Source: Penicillium oxalicum
Lineage: Eukaryota > Ascomycota > Eurotiomycetes > Eurotiales > Aspergillaceae
Direction: 5' to 3'
Length of the DNA: 64,000 bases
NCBI RefSeq assembly: GCF_001723175.1
Contig: NC_064655.1
Location: 3,472,001 to 3,536,000 of the forward strand
This document shows positions 32,556 to 44,363 of the stretch, one piece after another (within the stretch, counting starts at the first letter, position 1; each line of letters starts with the position of its first letter). The notes beneath the pieces were generated by a model that saw only the letters and a program-made list of their open reading frames with translations, had not been told where the DNA came from and made no database searches. The position numbers and the translations under genes were made by a program.

Positions 32556-35424
32556 TTCGAGATACTAGTAGGCTCAGTGAGTGGATAAGTTTGATTACAT
32601 AATGATAACTGGCCGGCTCAGCCTGGTCTATCAGGGTCGTGCCCGGTTCTAAGTACTCAGTGAGCGAAAGCGGCGAGGAGATGAGAACTAGAACGGAGTA
32701 CGCCAAGAGTTAGCGGATATTAGCTAGTATATATTTGCAAGTAAAGATCCCCATGTTGTTAGTGATTGCTAGAACCCCACGGGGAAGGTATCTTATAAGA
32801 ACGGACTGCTTCTCAAGAGATGGACCCAATTGAGAAGCAGAGCTCAGCTCCAGTTCTCTCAGTAGGTTTTAACCTTGCAGATCAACCTGTCTAGTACAAT
32901 GTAGGTAGTTTGACCCTGAGATCGAGCCGGAAACAGTAACAATGGATCAACCAAATCGCGGCGGCGGATATGAAGATGGTGGTCGGGCCTGTCTCCAACG
33001 AGGTCTATAGTCGTCAAACGAAGTGAATCTGGTAGCAAGCTCACGAGTCATGAGGAACGAGAATTGAAACAGAGGACTGGGTGTGTGGCCATGTCGCACT
33101 TGAAATAAGCTCACGCCTGCAAGAGATTGGTAGTGGGGAACTGAGAGTTACCATGTCCTCTGACTGATTCTGAATGCTCGGAGATGCTGGAGGTGACTAG
33201 AAAGGGTAGGTGCTGCGGACACTGAATAGCTTATAAGACGGTGAACCTTTGTGCAAGGAGAAGCTGATTCGGTATTTGTGTCAGTGGTCGGACCATTTGG
33301 TTAAATCAATGCACAATCGAGCTACCTCACCGTGAGTCATAACACGTAAGTGAATGCTGCATGAAGCCCGTGGGCTAGAATGTAATGTTCAGAATTGCAG
33401 AGAGTAGAGGACAGAAGTGTGGTATAACTATGGCGTTGCCTCGCATGACTCGCACTGGACTTGTGGGTCTGGAGGTGCCTCCTTCTAGGGTAAGATTTCT
33501 GTTCGGAAGACTACAATGTTATTCTTCGCCCCCTCCCCATGCCCATCATAATCTCTCAAAAAGTGTACAGTCTATGCTGAATTGGGTTGCCAGACCGAGT
33601 GCGAGACCCTTGCGAAGGCCTTTTTTCGAGGATGACTGTCACCGATGTTTTCGCTCAGTGACGGGGCAAGGTTCCATTTAGGACTAGGTCCAGCGGAGCG
33701 AGTGACCACGGACAATATGAGCTTGGTCTTGGTTGCAATGTTGTAAGTTGTTGGCCACCCAAGAACTGGAATAAGTGGAGGCGGAGGTGGATGGCGACCT
33801 AGTGGCACTGGGTGTGCAACCTATAAATAATGCCTTACATAGTACCTCGAGTCCTACTCAGGAGTCGTACCCTTTTTAACTGTGTACAATTGTACATAGG
33901 AGTACTCGTATCGCAATATTGTCACTCTCACAATGTAAACAACATGGCTACTGGGTAGTTTTCATCTGTGTCTGGAGAGTGCGCATAATTCTGTACAATG
34001 TGAATGGCTTACCCGATCAGTGTCAGGGGAGCCGTCCATAGTTCTACTTTTCGTAAGACTCGCAAGAACGTCGGAATACATGATTCAGGTAGCCCGTCGG
34101 TGCTCGGTCTTCGGCATAATGGCAAACTCCGCAGGTTCTTTTGTGCGTTGTAGCACTTGACGATGCTGCTCCGTGGTCCGAATCGGTACTACCGATTCAG
34201 TAGTACTGGACCGGTGTGACTTATCCAGCACTCAGCACTTGGGAGTTGAGCCAAAATTATGTTCGCAGTGCTGAGCCACCAATCCATTTTCCCAATGCCT
34301 ACCAGGCTTTTGTTGCTTCTTCCATCCGCCCATCCAGCCATCGATCAAACACAACAATCTGCCGATGATGTCAACAAGTCGGCAAATTTGATCGTCTCTG
34401 CCGACGTCCCTGGCAGAAGGCAATTGCAGGTGATTGGCCCCTGGTCACTCTGCTGCAATAGACGACGGCACTTGGTCGGTTTGAACAGACACCACAAAAG
34501 GAACTAAACAACTAGCGTGCATTAGTCCCTGTAGCCGAGACGGAGAAAATGGTTGTTTGGATGCTGGGGATTCGTTGGGCGCCGGTAGAATGCCAGCACG
34601 TGCACATCCCGTGACGCTCAGTGGTCCGTCGATGCAGCTGAGTCATACACGAGCTGGTGTCTTTCACCCAATCAAAGTATCCCCGAGAAGATCAAGCTCT
34701 CCATGAGCTCTCGTCGTGCGGCCATGGCCTGCGGCGGCTGGTCGATGGAGTCAACCGGTCGCACTCGACCTCGGCGGATATTTGCGATGAAGCCAATAGT
34801 AAATCTTCATTGAAAACGAGTATGGGCGATGATCACTTTTATTGTGCTCTCTGCCGGAATGCTCCTGCGGCAAGGATGATGTTGGTTTGATCTTGAAGAG
34901 GTGCAGTTGTGGAAAGCTTTCAATACCTCGTGGCCTTGAGCCATCCATACTACAGTACCATGACCAGCAATATCAGTAGCATGAGACATAGTATCTTGAG
35001 TCCATGGGTTCCTTGTTCACAGGAAAGAATCCTCTTAGAGTGGAGAACTGTACGCCGTCCGAGATTTCAGGTGAAATTGGGACTGGGCAAGTTGAGAGTA
35101 TTGAGTACAGCAGTTGAGCAGAGAGTCTCAAAAGTAGTCAGTACTGTACCTCGTACCCTGATCGTACCCTCGACCCGATCTCTGAGGTAATTCAGAGTGT
35201 AAGAGCTCAGTCCGAGGTTGGTAACTTGCTCGGAAAGTGGATCTGGACTCGACCCAGTCTCACATTCTCCCCGCCCAAAGGTCCAGACTAACCGTTAACG
35301 GCCCGATAAAGTATCGTCCTCATGACGGCGTGCGACGTGCGCCGCCTGGAAATTTTCTCTCTTTTTCTCCCCGTGGAGCTGTGTTGATCTTGTCCAGTCG
35401 TCACTTGTGTCCAATCTGCCCACC

Positions 35425-38321
35425 ATGAGGTAAACCGCCCATCCCTCTCCCAATTGCATCTGCCAGTGTCTTCCCCCCCCCTCTCCCTCTAAGCCACTGC
35501 CGCAGGCCGTCATGGGCTCAATTCTATCGTCATCCAGGCACTGCGCGGACTGGGCCTGTTCTCACCGAAAGCTCGCTCTTTCATCGCAATGTCCGGCAAA
35601 TCTCCCCGCTTTGCGCCGTCGGCCGTGGTTTCCGGTGCAAAAGACGCCTCTGCTCACGCAGCACATGATTCGCTAACTCGATGAAACTGCAGGTTCGGCG
35701 AGCATCTCCGATCTTCCATGATCAAGGATTATTATCCTTACTACATTGCGTACGACGATCTGAAGAAAGCCCTCAAGACCGACTTCGTCACCCAACCCAC
35801 CCCCGAGAACACCAAGCCCGCTCGCAAGGAATGGACCGAGGATGATGAGACTCGCTTTGTCACACTGCTCGAATCCGAGCTCGAGAAGGTCTTCCTATTT
35901 CAGAAGCGGAAATCCGAGGAAATCGTCGAACGGATTCAGACTAGTGAGGAAGAAGTGAACGATGTGGTCTCTCGCTTGGAGGACAGCAACAATAGCCGCC
36001 GTCAGAGCGGTCGCCCGTCAAGGCCCGCCCCAACTGACGAGGACTTCCTCGAGCTGGAGCAGGTCCTTTCCGACATCATTGCCGATGTGCACGACTTGGC
36101 CAAGTTCACGCAATTGAACTACACTGGCTTCCAAAAGATCATCAAGAAGCACGACGTAAGTGATGGCCCTTGGCTGGATCAATCCAGGGTTTCCAAAAAG
36201 TGACCCCTCTCCAATGGAAGCTCTGTTGCCTGTGAAATTCGAGGAATGGCAGACTGACCAGTTGTCACAGAAAGAGACGAAATGGTACCTGAAGCCCGTC
36301 TTTGCCGCCCGACTCAATGCCAAGCCCTTCTTCAAGGACAACTACGATGCCTTTGTGGTGAAGCTCTCCAAGCTCTACGATCTGGTTCGCACCAAGGGTA
36401 ACCCAGTGACGGGCGATTCATCCGCCGGTGGGAATCAGCAGAACTTTGTGCGCCAAACGACAAAATACTGGGTGCACCGTGACAACATTACCGAATTGAA
36501 ACTCGTCATCTTGAAACATCTGCCTGTGTTGGTTTTCAATGCGAGCAAAGAATTTGAGGAGAAGGACACAGCAATATCCTCCATTTATTATGACAACCCC
36601 GAAACTTGGGAGCTCTACCAGGGTCGTCTCAAAAAGACAGAGGGCGCCGAGGCAATCCGTCTGCGTTGGTACGGTGGCATGGAAAGCGATCAGATCTTCG
36701 TGGAGCGCAAGACCCATCGGGAAGACTGGACGGGTGAAAAGTCCGTCAAGGCCCGCTTCTCTCTCAAAGAGAAGAATGTCAATGCTTTCTTGGATGGTCG
36801 TATGACAGTCGAGCAAGTCTTTGACAAGATGCGCAAGGAGGGGAAGAAGAGTCCCGCAGAGATCAATGATCTGGAACAGCTGGCCCGCGAGATCCAATAC
36901 CGCGTCATCACGCGCCGCCTCGTTCCCGTCACACGTACTTTCTATCACCGAACCGCGTTCCAGCTGCCTGGCGACGCCCGCGTGCGTATCTCGCTGGATA
37001 CGGAGTTGACTATGATCCGCGAGGACAACCTGGACGGTCGTCGTCGTGCTGGCTCTAATTGGCGCCGTATGGACATTGGTGTCGATTGGCCCTTCTCGCA
37101 GCTCCCTCCCGAGGATATCGATCGCTTCCCGTACGCTGTTTTGGAAGTCAAGCTGCAGACCCAGGCTGGACAGGAGCCTCCGCAGTGGATTCGAGACCTC
37201 ACGGCCTCTCATCTGGTCGAGGCCGTGCCCAAATTCAGTAAATTCATCCATGGTACCGCCACCCTCTTCCCCACTCGTATCAACCTTTTGCCTTTCTGGT
37301 ATCCCCAGATGGACACGGACATCCGAAAGCCTCCCACCCGCCGCTACGGTATCCATCGGCCTACCGGAAGCACGGCACTTTCCCCTATGGATGAAGATTC
37401 GGACGATGAGGAAACCCCACAGACGACCGAGACTCCCACCTTGAATGGTTCCCGCGAGGGATCCGATGATCGTTACTTGTTCACAGAGACGAACGGCAAC
37501 GAGCTCGATATTGAAGAGCGCATCGCCGCACGTCCGCTTCCTGGCGACGAAGACTACCCGCTATACGACTCGGATGATGAATATGACACTGTGGACACCG
37601 AGGAGCTGGAAGAAGCACGCCGCATCGGTGGCGCGTACTATGCTGAGCAACTGGTGAAACACTACGCACGCAAGACCGGACGGACGATTATGCAAGGCCT
37701 CTGGGCATTGGTTCCCCGGCCTCGAGCAACAGAAATGCCTCCCCAAGAAGCGCGTGGTATCCAGGTTCTTGGAACACAGCGTAGACTGCAACGATTCCAA
37801 GCGCCCCCTGGCAAGAGTGAGTCTCTTTCCCTTTGATTTCCTCTTTTCACTTTGTCTGAGCTTGAACCTTCCCCTCCCCGGCCGGGCCCTCGTGCAGTCC
37901 CGCTAACCTAACGTCCAAATTAGAAATCTTTGTGCCTGTCCGCGTTGAACCCAAAGTCTACTTTGCCGCCGAGCGCACCTTCCTTTCCTGGCTTGAATTC
38001 TCCATCATCTTGGGCGGTATTGCCGCCACACTCCTCAACTTTGGGGTCGACACGGTGTCCCTGATCAGCTCCTGGGCATTTACCATTTTGGCTGCCGGAG
38101 CACTTTTTTATTCCCTCATGCTGTATATCTGGCGCGTGGACAAGATCCGCAAGCGCCGTGACGTCAAGCGTGTCTATTACGAAAAATGGGGACCGACTGT
38201 TGTGAGTGTCGGCCTGGTGACTGTGGTGCTAATCAACTTTGGTTTGCGGGTCAAGGCGGGTGGATTTATGGCCGGCAAGTCGCCCCTGGATGGGCACCCT
38301 CGTCATGGTGGTGAACTTTAA
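35425..38321 (+). CDS. vtc4: Vacuolar transporter chaperone 4, polyphosphate polymerase
   Basis: Four exons (35425-35429, 35693-36155, 36271-37816, 37924-38321) code 803 residues. The first coding exon is only five bases (ATGAG). Splicing over a 263-bp intron yields the canonical SPX start [20 protein letters not shown]. The SPX domain (about 1-155) binds inositol pyrophosphates. The VTC catalytic tunnel domain follows (about 190-490), with basic residues in [40 protein letters not shown] and [20 protein letters not shown]. An acidic linker leads to the DUF202-type membrane domain in exon 4 with about three helices. Vtc4 makes polyphosphate from ATP and moves it into the vacuole. Longer than yeast Vtc4, mostly through the acidic linker. 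It is the only clear core gene inside the accessory block. Confidence 0.95.
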
Positions 38322-39430
38322 GCAGCCTTCGTGGTCGGTTTCTCGAGCGAGGCTTTCCTGAATTCTGCTACGGCGTGTTGACCGGCGGGACTTTAATCAG
38401 CGCGCTCAGCAATCGCGCATGTCCGAAAAAATCTTGTGTGCTTGCACTTGATGCTCTCGGCGTCGCACTCATCGTCTCCAGTGTCCATTTTCCCAACTGT
38501 TTTTTGTTGGTTTTTGTATGGTTCCGGCGTTAATCTGATGTATAAACAAGCCAAGAAATGTCAATATCATGAATGTATTGAAATACGCCATCTCTCTTGA
38601 TGATCGCCTTTATAGGGACGTCTCTATTCTTTTCAGGTAGATAGAACCTGCATGCATGCTAGGTTATTTTAAGATTCTACTTTTGAGACACCCAGCACAG
38701 AACTATATCATTGCGTACGCAGACATGCACCCGAGAATCATCCCTTGGATCGGTGGCCCGATTTATCTCCCGGGCCGAGATTCGTGATTACAAGACGATG
38801 TTGTCGTTGAGTCGTCGAACCGAGCACACTGTCCGGGGCTGGTGCCTCTGCAGATCTTGGAAGATCTAGGTACCTACGAGGAATTCCCTTTTGATTTCGA
38901 CCGTTGCTCCTCTGTCTCTGTTTCTCTGCTCAAGCTTGCCTTGATGTAATAATACTGTGCTCTCTTGAATGCTTAAATAAATATCCTGATCCAAGCTGTG
39001 TAGGTAGATGCTGATCTGGTAGTGTCTATCACTGTCCCTTTCTAAGCCAAAGCCACAGAATTCCTGGCTCGACCCGATGGTACGCGAAGATCACTTTGGC
39101 AGTATAGCAACTTCTCTTTTCTTTATTTCGGTTTTTCTTTTCTATGCTGGCTAAGTCTTGGGGCGCAAAATAGAGTAAACATGCCCTAGCTGACTGATGG
39201 GTTCTCAATTATGATCTCTCAAAAAGCGGAAGTTGATAACCTCTTACCTAAAAGGGTATCTCATTCCATTGTTCTGAAGATAATGATAATACTCATCCCC
39301 GCCTTGATATGACGAGTACGTAGGCTAACAGGGAATTTCCCGCAGTTCTTTCGATTCCTTTATTTTTACCGTCCAACACTGCCTCGTTTCTTTGTCACCA
39401 ATTGACTTATCACTAGTGGTTCAAGACATC
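38322..39430. other. Intergenic region between vtc4 and the coiled-coil orphan
   Basis: I see no supported gene in about 1.1 kb. It holds the vtc4 3' flank and T-rich sequence upstream of the next gene. The following frame is open from 39392 but begins with TTG there; the first ATG is 39431. Confidence 0.55.
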
Positions 39431-40808
39431 ATGCAACCCAAGCCTTTCATCAACCGAGTGACGAGGGCAAAGCAAGCGAGTGGAAACGAGGGACTAGGTC
39501 AGCGCAGGACTCGAACCAGCTCAAAGATTTCGGCCAGGTCTTCTTCCAGTTTCAGGAATGTATCGAAGACGCGCGTGAGTACCCTTTATGACTCAGATTC
39601 CAAAGAGGAACACTCTGAAACATCTTCTTTCTTGGAGAGGTCCATACCTCCAGCCAAGCCAAAATCTAAGAGAGCAGGATCCCTGTCGTATCCTTCAGAG
39701 ACATCTTTGCAGTCTCAAGGCCATGCAGCAATCAATAGCTGGAGTCTAGATCTTCCCAAGACGCCTGATGATGCCACACAGACGCAAGATATCGGCTACC
39801 GACATGATGAAGAGGAAGAGCCTCCCCGCTCTCTCAAACGTAAACGTGCTCAATCATCCAGTGGCCTCATGACGCCGTTGACTTCGACCCCGAGTACGCC
39901 CGCTGTTAAGTCAAGCTTCGAGCTAATGACCTCCAATTCGCCACGCAATATTTTTGGGTGTCAAAGACGGTAACAGAGCCTTCCATCAACACGCTTTAAA
40001 AATGACTTGGAGCTACCTATTGATCGGCTTGACACGCAGATTTCAAAGTCCCGCAAGCGATGACAAAGTGACTACATTCAACGAGCCATGCGAGAATTCT
40101 CGAATGAATATTGAACGTCCGCTGATCATGAAAAATGAATCAAACGAGAGCCAAGATGTTCACTTTCTCCTCGCTGAGCTCGCAGCCCTACGTACCGACC
40201 TCGAAATCGAGAAGAAGGTGACAAATCGCCTGAAAAATCAAGCTATCAAGGACAACGACGAAATTACCTGTCTCCGGATAGAATTTGACGCTCTCCGCTC
40301 CCAAATTACCGAAAAATCTCAAAATAACAACATCTGCCCTCTCGAAGACGAAGTCCTCTCTCTCCGAGCAGATCTTGAAATTCTGCGTTGTGAAAGCAGT
40401 GCTGGAACAACCGAGGCAACTAGTCCAAGCGAGCACGAAATGAATGCCGGCGATCGTGCAAAGATTGAGGAAGTCATTCACATGAACGAGCTCTTACGTC
40501 GGGTCCTCCAAGGCGAGCGGATTTATGCCGAACAAATGCATACAAAGCTGCATTCTCTGCGGAAGAAAGTGGGCCCGCTATTGGCCAAGGTGGATACCAT
40601 GCAGGGAAATCTCGATGAAATAAAAGCCCTTTTTCTGGCTCATGATGCTCCGATTGAGCTTATTATGGACTTTGTGAGAATGTTCCATGGGTGGTGGGTG
40701 GATAGGTACAATTCGCGGCAGGCTGGCCGGAATGACCAGACTGGTGACAAAGGAAAGAGTAAAGCATCGCAGGGCGGTAGGAATTTGACACAGACAGGGA
40801 TTCGCTAG
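39431..40808 (+). CDS. Orphan protein: basic Ser-rich N-terminus plus long coiled coil
   Basis: Two exons are inferred, 39431-39969 and 40040-40808 (donor GTAACA, acceptor CAG, 70-bp intron). They join two open frames in phase into one 435-residue product. The N-terminal 180 residues are rich in Ser, Arg and Lys with a probable nuclear signal (RSLKRKRAQ) and several TP/SP sites (TPLTSTPSTP). The C-terminal part is a Leu/Glu coiled coil (about 215-360; for example LLAELAALRTDLEIEKKV and DEVLSLRADLEIL) ending in a short aromatic segment (MFHGWWVDRY). I recognise no family. It lies next to the coiled-coil paralogue array but on the other strand, and I see no direct similarity to it. The gene model is moderately supported; the function is unknown. 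Confidence 0.6.
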
Positions 40809-41283
40809 TGGTAAAGACCTTCAAGCTTGAAGAATGCTGGCATGTTCTCAGGATGGAATATATCAGTAGAGAAATGGGCATGTCGTCAGGTTTGTTTTTT
40901 TTATTGAAGACGAAGATGGTAAAACAAGTGAGGCCGATGGAATGGATCCGTGATTGATTCTTCGCTGACGAGTGAGAGTGTTTAGAAGAAAAGAGAGAGC
41001 TTAATGTGAACTTAATGTGTCTTCATTAATGATTGGCATGGCGTCGTCAATGTTGTAGGCCACTGTTCCATCAATAACAAAAACGACGAGGGTAAGATTG
41101 AAATGGCGCGTCATGTCAAGAATGGACCAGCTGTTACACCGAATTCTGGTCTGAGCTCGTCTACAATAGAAGGCAGGTAGCCAATTAATCCGAAAGAAAA
41201 CCAACAAAGTTAGCATCAAATTCTCACAGAATCATCACCCAGACAGGCTACATGAAGCGATAAGCATCCCACTTACTAGCTGG
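40809..41283. other. Convergent intergenic region
   Basis: A 475-bp spacer between the coiled-coil orphan (+) and the first gene of the paralogue array (-). I see nothing but a T run near 40895 and probable 3' UTRs. Confidence 0.5.
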
Positions 41284-41608
41284 CTAGTCAGTCTTCTTGG
41301 AAGGAGAGGAAGAGCCTTGCTTCTCCTTCGGGATAGACACATCCAAGTCGGTCTTGGGTCTGTCGAGACATTCAAGCATCTTCTCACAGCACATCCTCAA
41401 CTCTTTGACCAGCTGGCTTGTGTTTTCCAGCTCAGCCTGGATATGATCGGCTCGAGCCATCAATATGGCCCACCTATTTGTGTGGGAAGGCAATGTAAGT
41501 ATTGAATCTTGCGAATAGATTTAGGAATTTCATCAGGAGTGACTTTTACTTCTGGTCAGGGCTGAGATCTTGCACGTCTTTGCTGTGAGAGTTCTCTTGA
41601 AAATCCAT
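41284..41608 (-). CDS. Array coiled-coil paralogue A
   Basis: Two exons, 41608-41550 (59 nt) and 41473-41284, with a 76-bp intron (donor GTAAAA, acceptor TAG), code 82 residues. Exon 1 encodes a polar tail ending DLSPDQK. Exon 2 opens with WAILMARADHIQAELENT, the family core W-A-x-L-x3-A-D-x-I-x-A-x-L, and ends in a Lys/Ser-rich tail (KQGSSSPSKKTD). The core should form an amphipathic helix. Together with B-F it forms a same-strand array with a shared gene layout. No known domain, signal peptide or membrane segment is seen. The intron position and phase match the other members, which supports the model although the protein is short. Function unknown. Confidence 0.68.
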
Positions 41609-42274
41609 ATTATCTTCTGGATTTGAATGGGCAGTGAATCTGAAGAGGAGAGGGAGAAGTGTGAGAGTGTACGTGGTGAAGAAAATGAATGCGGGAGGCC
41701 CAAAAGTTAAGAAAACACAGTGGGATACGAGGACAAATAATGAACTACAGCTGATATCAGATGAAATTCTCAGCAAATATCAACAAACAAACGCGAAGTC
41801 ACAGTACCCGGAAAGTCAAGTTCAAGTAGGACGTTCTAAATATTGATCTTCCACATTTGTCTGTCAAAGGTGAGGAGAAAAATCTTATCTTTCTGGTGGT
41901 TTCTTGAATTTACAACTCCGTTGAAGCCTCCGAGACTCTGTCAAATAACCTAGGTATCAGTCTAATTATGCTGAGCAAAAATAATGTGTCCACAGTTGAT
42001 GAAAGTTAAGACAGGGCCTCGAGGATAGTACTAGAAACATTCAAAATCTCTGTATTTTAAATTGAAACCATCAAGGTCTATTCCGTTTACTAGGCTTTAA
42101 AAGCAGAATCAAAACTCGGAGTTCATCTGTTTCTCAGTGTGAGACACAAGTAGTGAACAAATGACCTAAAAATGACAATGGTGTCAAGGAGAGTTATCAT
42201 GGAAGTAAGAGAAAAGGAAAAGAATCTTTGATCAGAAGATATAATCGAACAGATTAAATCTCTTACCTCTTATG
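41609..42274. other. Spacer between array genes A and B
   Basis: The A/T-rich 666-bp spacer probably contains the promoter of A, with pyrimidine-rich tracts just upstream of its ATG. No further paralogue copy is visible. Confidence 0.5.
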
Positions 42275-42569
42275 CTACTGCGAAGCGGAAGGTTCATTCT
42301 GCTTCTCAAGGTAGCCCTTCAACGCTTCGTTTTGCCTTTCCATGCGAGCTATCAGCTCCTTAAGGCTAGCCATGGTTTTTTTGGCCAACTTTATTGTGTC
42401 GGCCAGTTCAGCTTCGATGGATTCGACCTTGGCCTTTAGGCTGGCCCATCTGTTTGTGTCGGACAAAGAGTTAGCAAAGAAATCATGTACGAGAAGCAAG
42501 CACTTACTCTTCTTGGATAGCGGCCTCTTGCTCATTCTGGTGGTCAGACTGTATAGAGACCTCCATCAT
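42275..42569 (-). CDS. Array coiled-coil paralogue B
   Basis: Two exons, 42569-42508 (62 nt) and 42449-42275, with a 58-bp intron (donor GTAAGT, acceptor CAG), code 78 residues. The start has two adjacent ATGs; the first is used here. Exon 1 ends AAIQEE. Exon 2 opens EWASLKAKVESIEAELADT and continues as a Lys/Glu helix (KELIARMERQNEALKGYL). The family positions Trp, Leu, Ile-Glu-Ala and Leu are kept, but Ala-Asp is replaced by Val-Glu. The upstream region has a CT-rich tract and a T run, as expected of a transcribed promoter. No known domain. Confidence 0.7.
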
Positions 42570-43873
42570 GTCTTCGAAGCGGGTTTGAGAATGGTAGAAG
42601 TTGAAGGTGTTGTAGAAATTGGAAAATTGTGGTGGTTTGATGTGTATGGGAGTCACGTTGTGAGTTGAAAAAAAATAACAGGGGGTGAGACGAGAAAGAG
42701 AGAGAGAGAGTGGCGATGCCATGAGAGACATCAACACTGTTGTTTGTTATGTGCTATGTAACGCTAGTTAAACTACTAGCACTATTACTCTAATTTTAAT
42801 TTCATTTTTGTCTCATTGTGCACTCCAAACCTTTTGCCTCTGTATCCTGGATATATCATTTCGACGATAAAATAAGAATAATCTGCAGTGCTAGTAATAT
42901 TGCACATGAAACATCAGGTTTAATGTGTTCCACAGGGCTTGAAGAATCAGAATCGAGTTATCAAGTCCTTGGGATTCGTAATTTGTATATTGGAATTTCT
43001 GTATTTCTCGATCTTCCAGAGACTGGCTCAGGGGAGTAAGCTGCCTTTTGAAAAGCAAGCTAAACCAGTGGATGACATTCATTGTTTTATTTAGTGTCTC
43101 TTCCATGTAGAATCTCTAGAATAGCCATAATTTACCAAGCCACCAATGTAGCGCTATCGAAGCTTGTTCACAGCCCATCAAGCTTCTTTCAAGACCTTGA
43201 GGTCTCTTCCCATGAAGGAGGCTCGGTTTTACCAGCCAGCCTCGTATTTTTCCGGGACTTCTTTTGGCTTTTGCATGCAGACTTCCTTCTTACCTTTGTT
43301 GCTCGATAATGTCAGTCTTAGAATTCAGTCTATCGCAGTCAGTACGAGCAATGTAAAGAATCGATTGAAGCAATAAGTATGAAGCGAGTGCAACTGAATT
43401 CGGAGATTTGTCAAATCAATGCTTTTCTAGGTCTAACAGCTTACAAATAGACGCGTGCTATTTCTCGAGCGTTTGAGTGGTGAACGCCGATATGAAAGAT
43501 GAATGAGTAAGATCTCAAGTGAGAAGTAATGGGGTTTCACAAGACGCAAAGTTGATCAGTGAGACCAAAGAAAGCAGAAGAAGTAACGAAGATGAAACTG
43601 AAGGATCTGAAATAGATTTCAAACTTCAGAAATTTCCCTGGGTCTTGATCATGCGTATACTAACATAGAGACAATGCATTCGAGACGAGAAGATGCCCAT
43701 GCATTGCGAGTTTATAAAACTACAGTCCGACGATTTGTCCGATATGATAAGAGAGAACGATGAGTTACACCTTCAAGGCTTATTGCGTTTATAGTCTTTA
43801 CTTAAAGAAAGCTGGAAGATGGAAGAAAAGCTTCATTACTATGAGGTCTGAAGGCGGCTGAGAATTACAGACG
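42570..43873. other. Spacer between array genes B and C
   Basis: 1.3 kb with no supported gene. It includes the CT/GA-rich promoter tract of B (about 42690-42712). At 43100-43376 on the minus strand there is a splice-donor-like pattern resembling a decayed family member, but no start codon or core motif survives, so it is not called. Confidence 0.5.
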
Positions 43874-44363
43874 CTAATTGCAAGGTAGATCATCTCGAGC
43901 CCGGTCATGTCCTAAGACATTGTAGCCACCACGCTCAAGGGCTTCGATCGAGTAAATGTCCTCGGTAAAGAGCTGAAATGAAGGCAATATGATCAGCATT
44001 GAGTGACTCCTGAAAAAATTCGAATAGATTTGATCCACGAGGTGATCAATGTTCGCACTCACGAGTAGAGAAGGGTACTTGGAATCCTTTGCCATTTCTT
44101 TCTTCCGTATCTCTTTGGCCTTATCTAAGCGGGTAACCTGCTCTTCAAGACCAGCTTGAATCTCTGTGACAAGCCTTTTGGTCTCTGCAACGTCCGCTTC
44201 GATTGCGTCGGCCAAGGCGTTGAGTCTGGCCCATCTGTGAGCGTAATGAATCAAGTCAGTGAAGAGTCTTCGTATTAATAGAATGTCAGACAGCAAGTCC
44301 TTACCTTTCTTCCATGGAGAGATCATGGCCATCTGTGATCTCAGGATTCGGAGGGGAATCCAT
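43874..44363 (-). CDS. Array coiled-coil paralogue C, with a third exon
   Basis: Three exons are inferred: 44363-44305 (59 nt), 44234-44063 and 43972-43874, with introns of 70 and 90 bp; 109 residues. Exon 1 ends LSMEER. Exon 2 opens WARLNALADAIEADVAETKR, close to the family consensus, and runs as a charged helix to about residue 77. Intron 2 has a GTGAGT donor and TTTCAG acceptor, is 90 bp and contains no stop, so a retained-intron product would be 30 residues longer. Exon 3 adds a tail unique to this member (LFTEDIYSIEALERGGYNVL). A TATAAA-like box and pyrimidine-rich leader lie upstream. Function unknown. Confidence 0.7.

Larger units (their letters stand above)
31003..35424. other. Gene-poor accessory stretch with transposon relics
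   Basis: I see no convincing protein gene over 4.4 kb. The stretch holds an inverted-repeat relic (31637-31968), a 52-codon ATG frame inside it (31725-31883) and a complete MITE (32306-32555). Frames at 34259-34507 and 34657-34890 carry no recognisable motif. The last few hundred bases are the upstream region of vtc4; a lone CACGTG lies at 34597-34602. Confidence 0.55.

Noticed and set aside
34259..34948. Small frames in the gene-poor stretch before vtc4
   Set aside because: Short, not similar to each other or to known families, and opened by no clear promoter.
36418..37356. 312-codon open frame antisense to vtc4
   Set aside because: It mirrors a conserved coding exon and its text has no family motif. 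It is explained by the codon usage of the real gene.
43100..43376. Possible decayed array member between B and C
   Set aside because: A GTAAGA donor-like site after CAACAAAG and a later AGG-CTG-GCT resemble family splice borders. There is no ATG at the right distance, and the helix core is missing, so chance is as likely.
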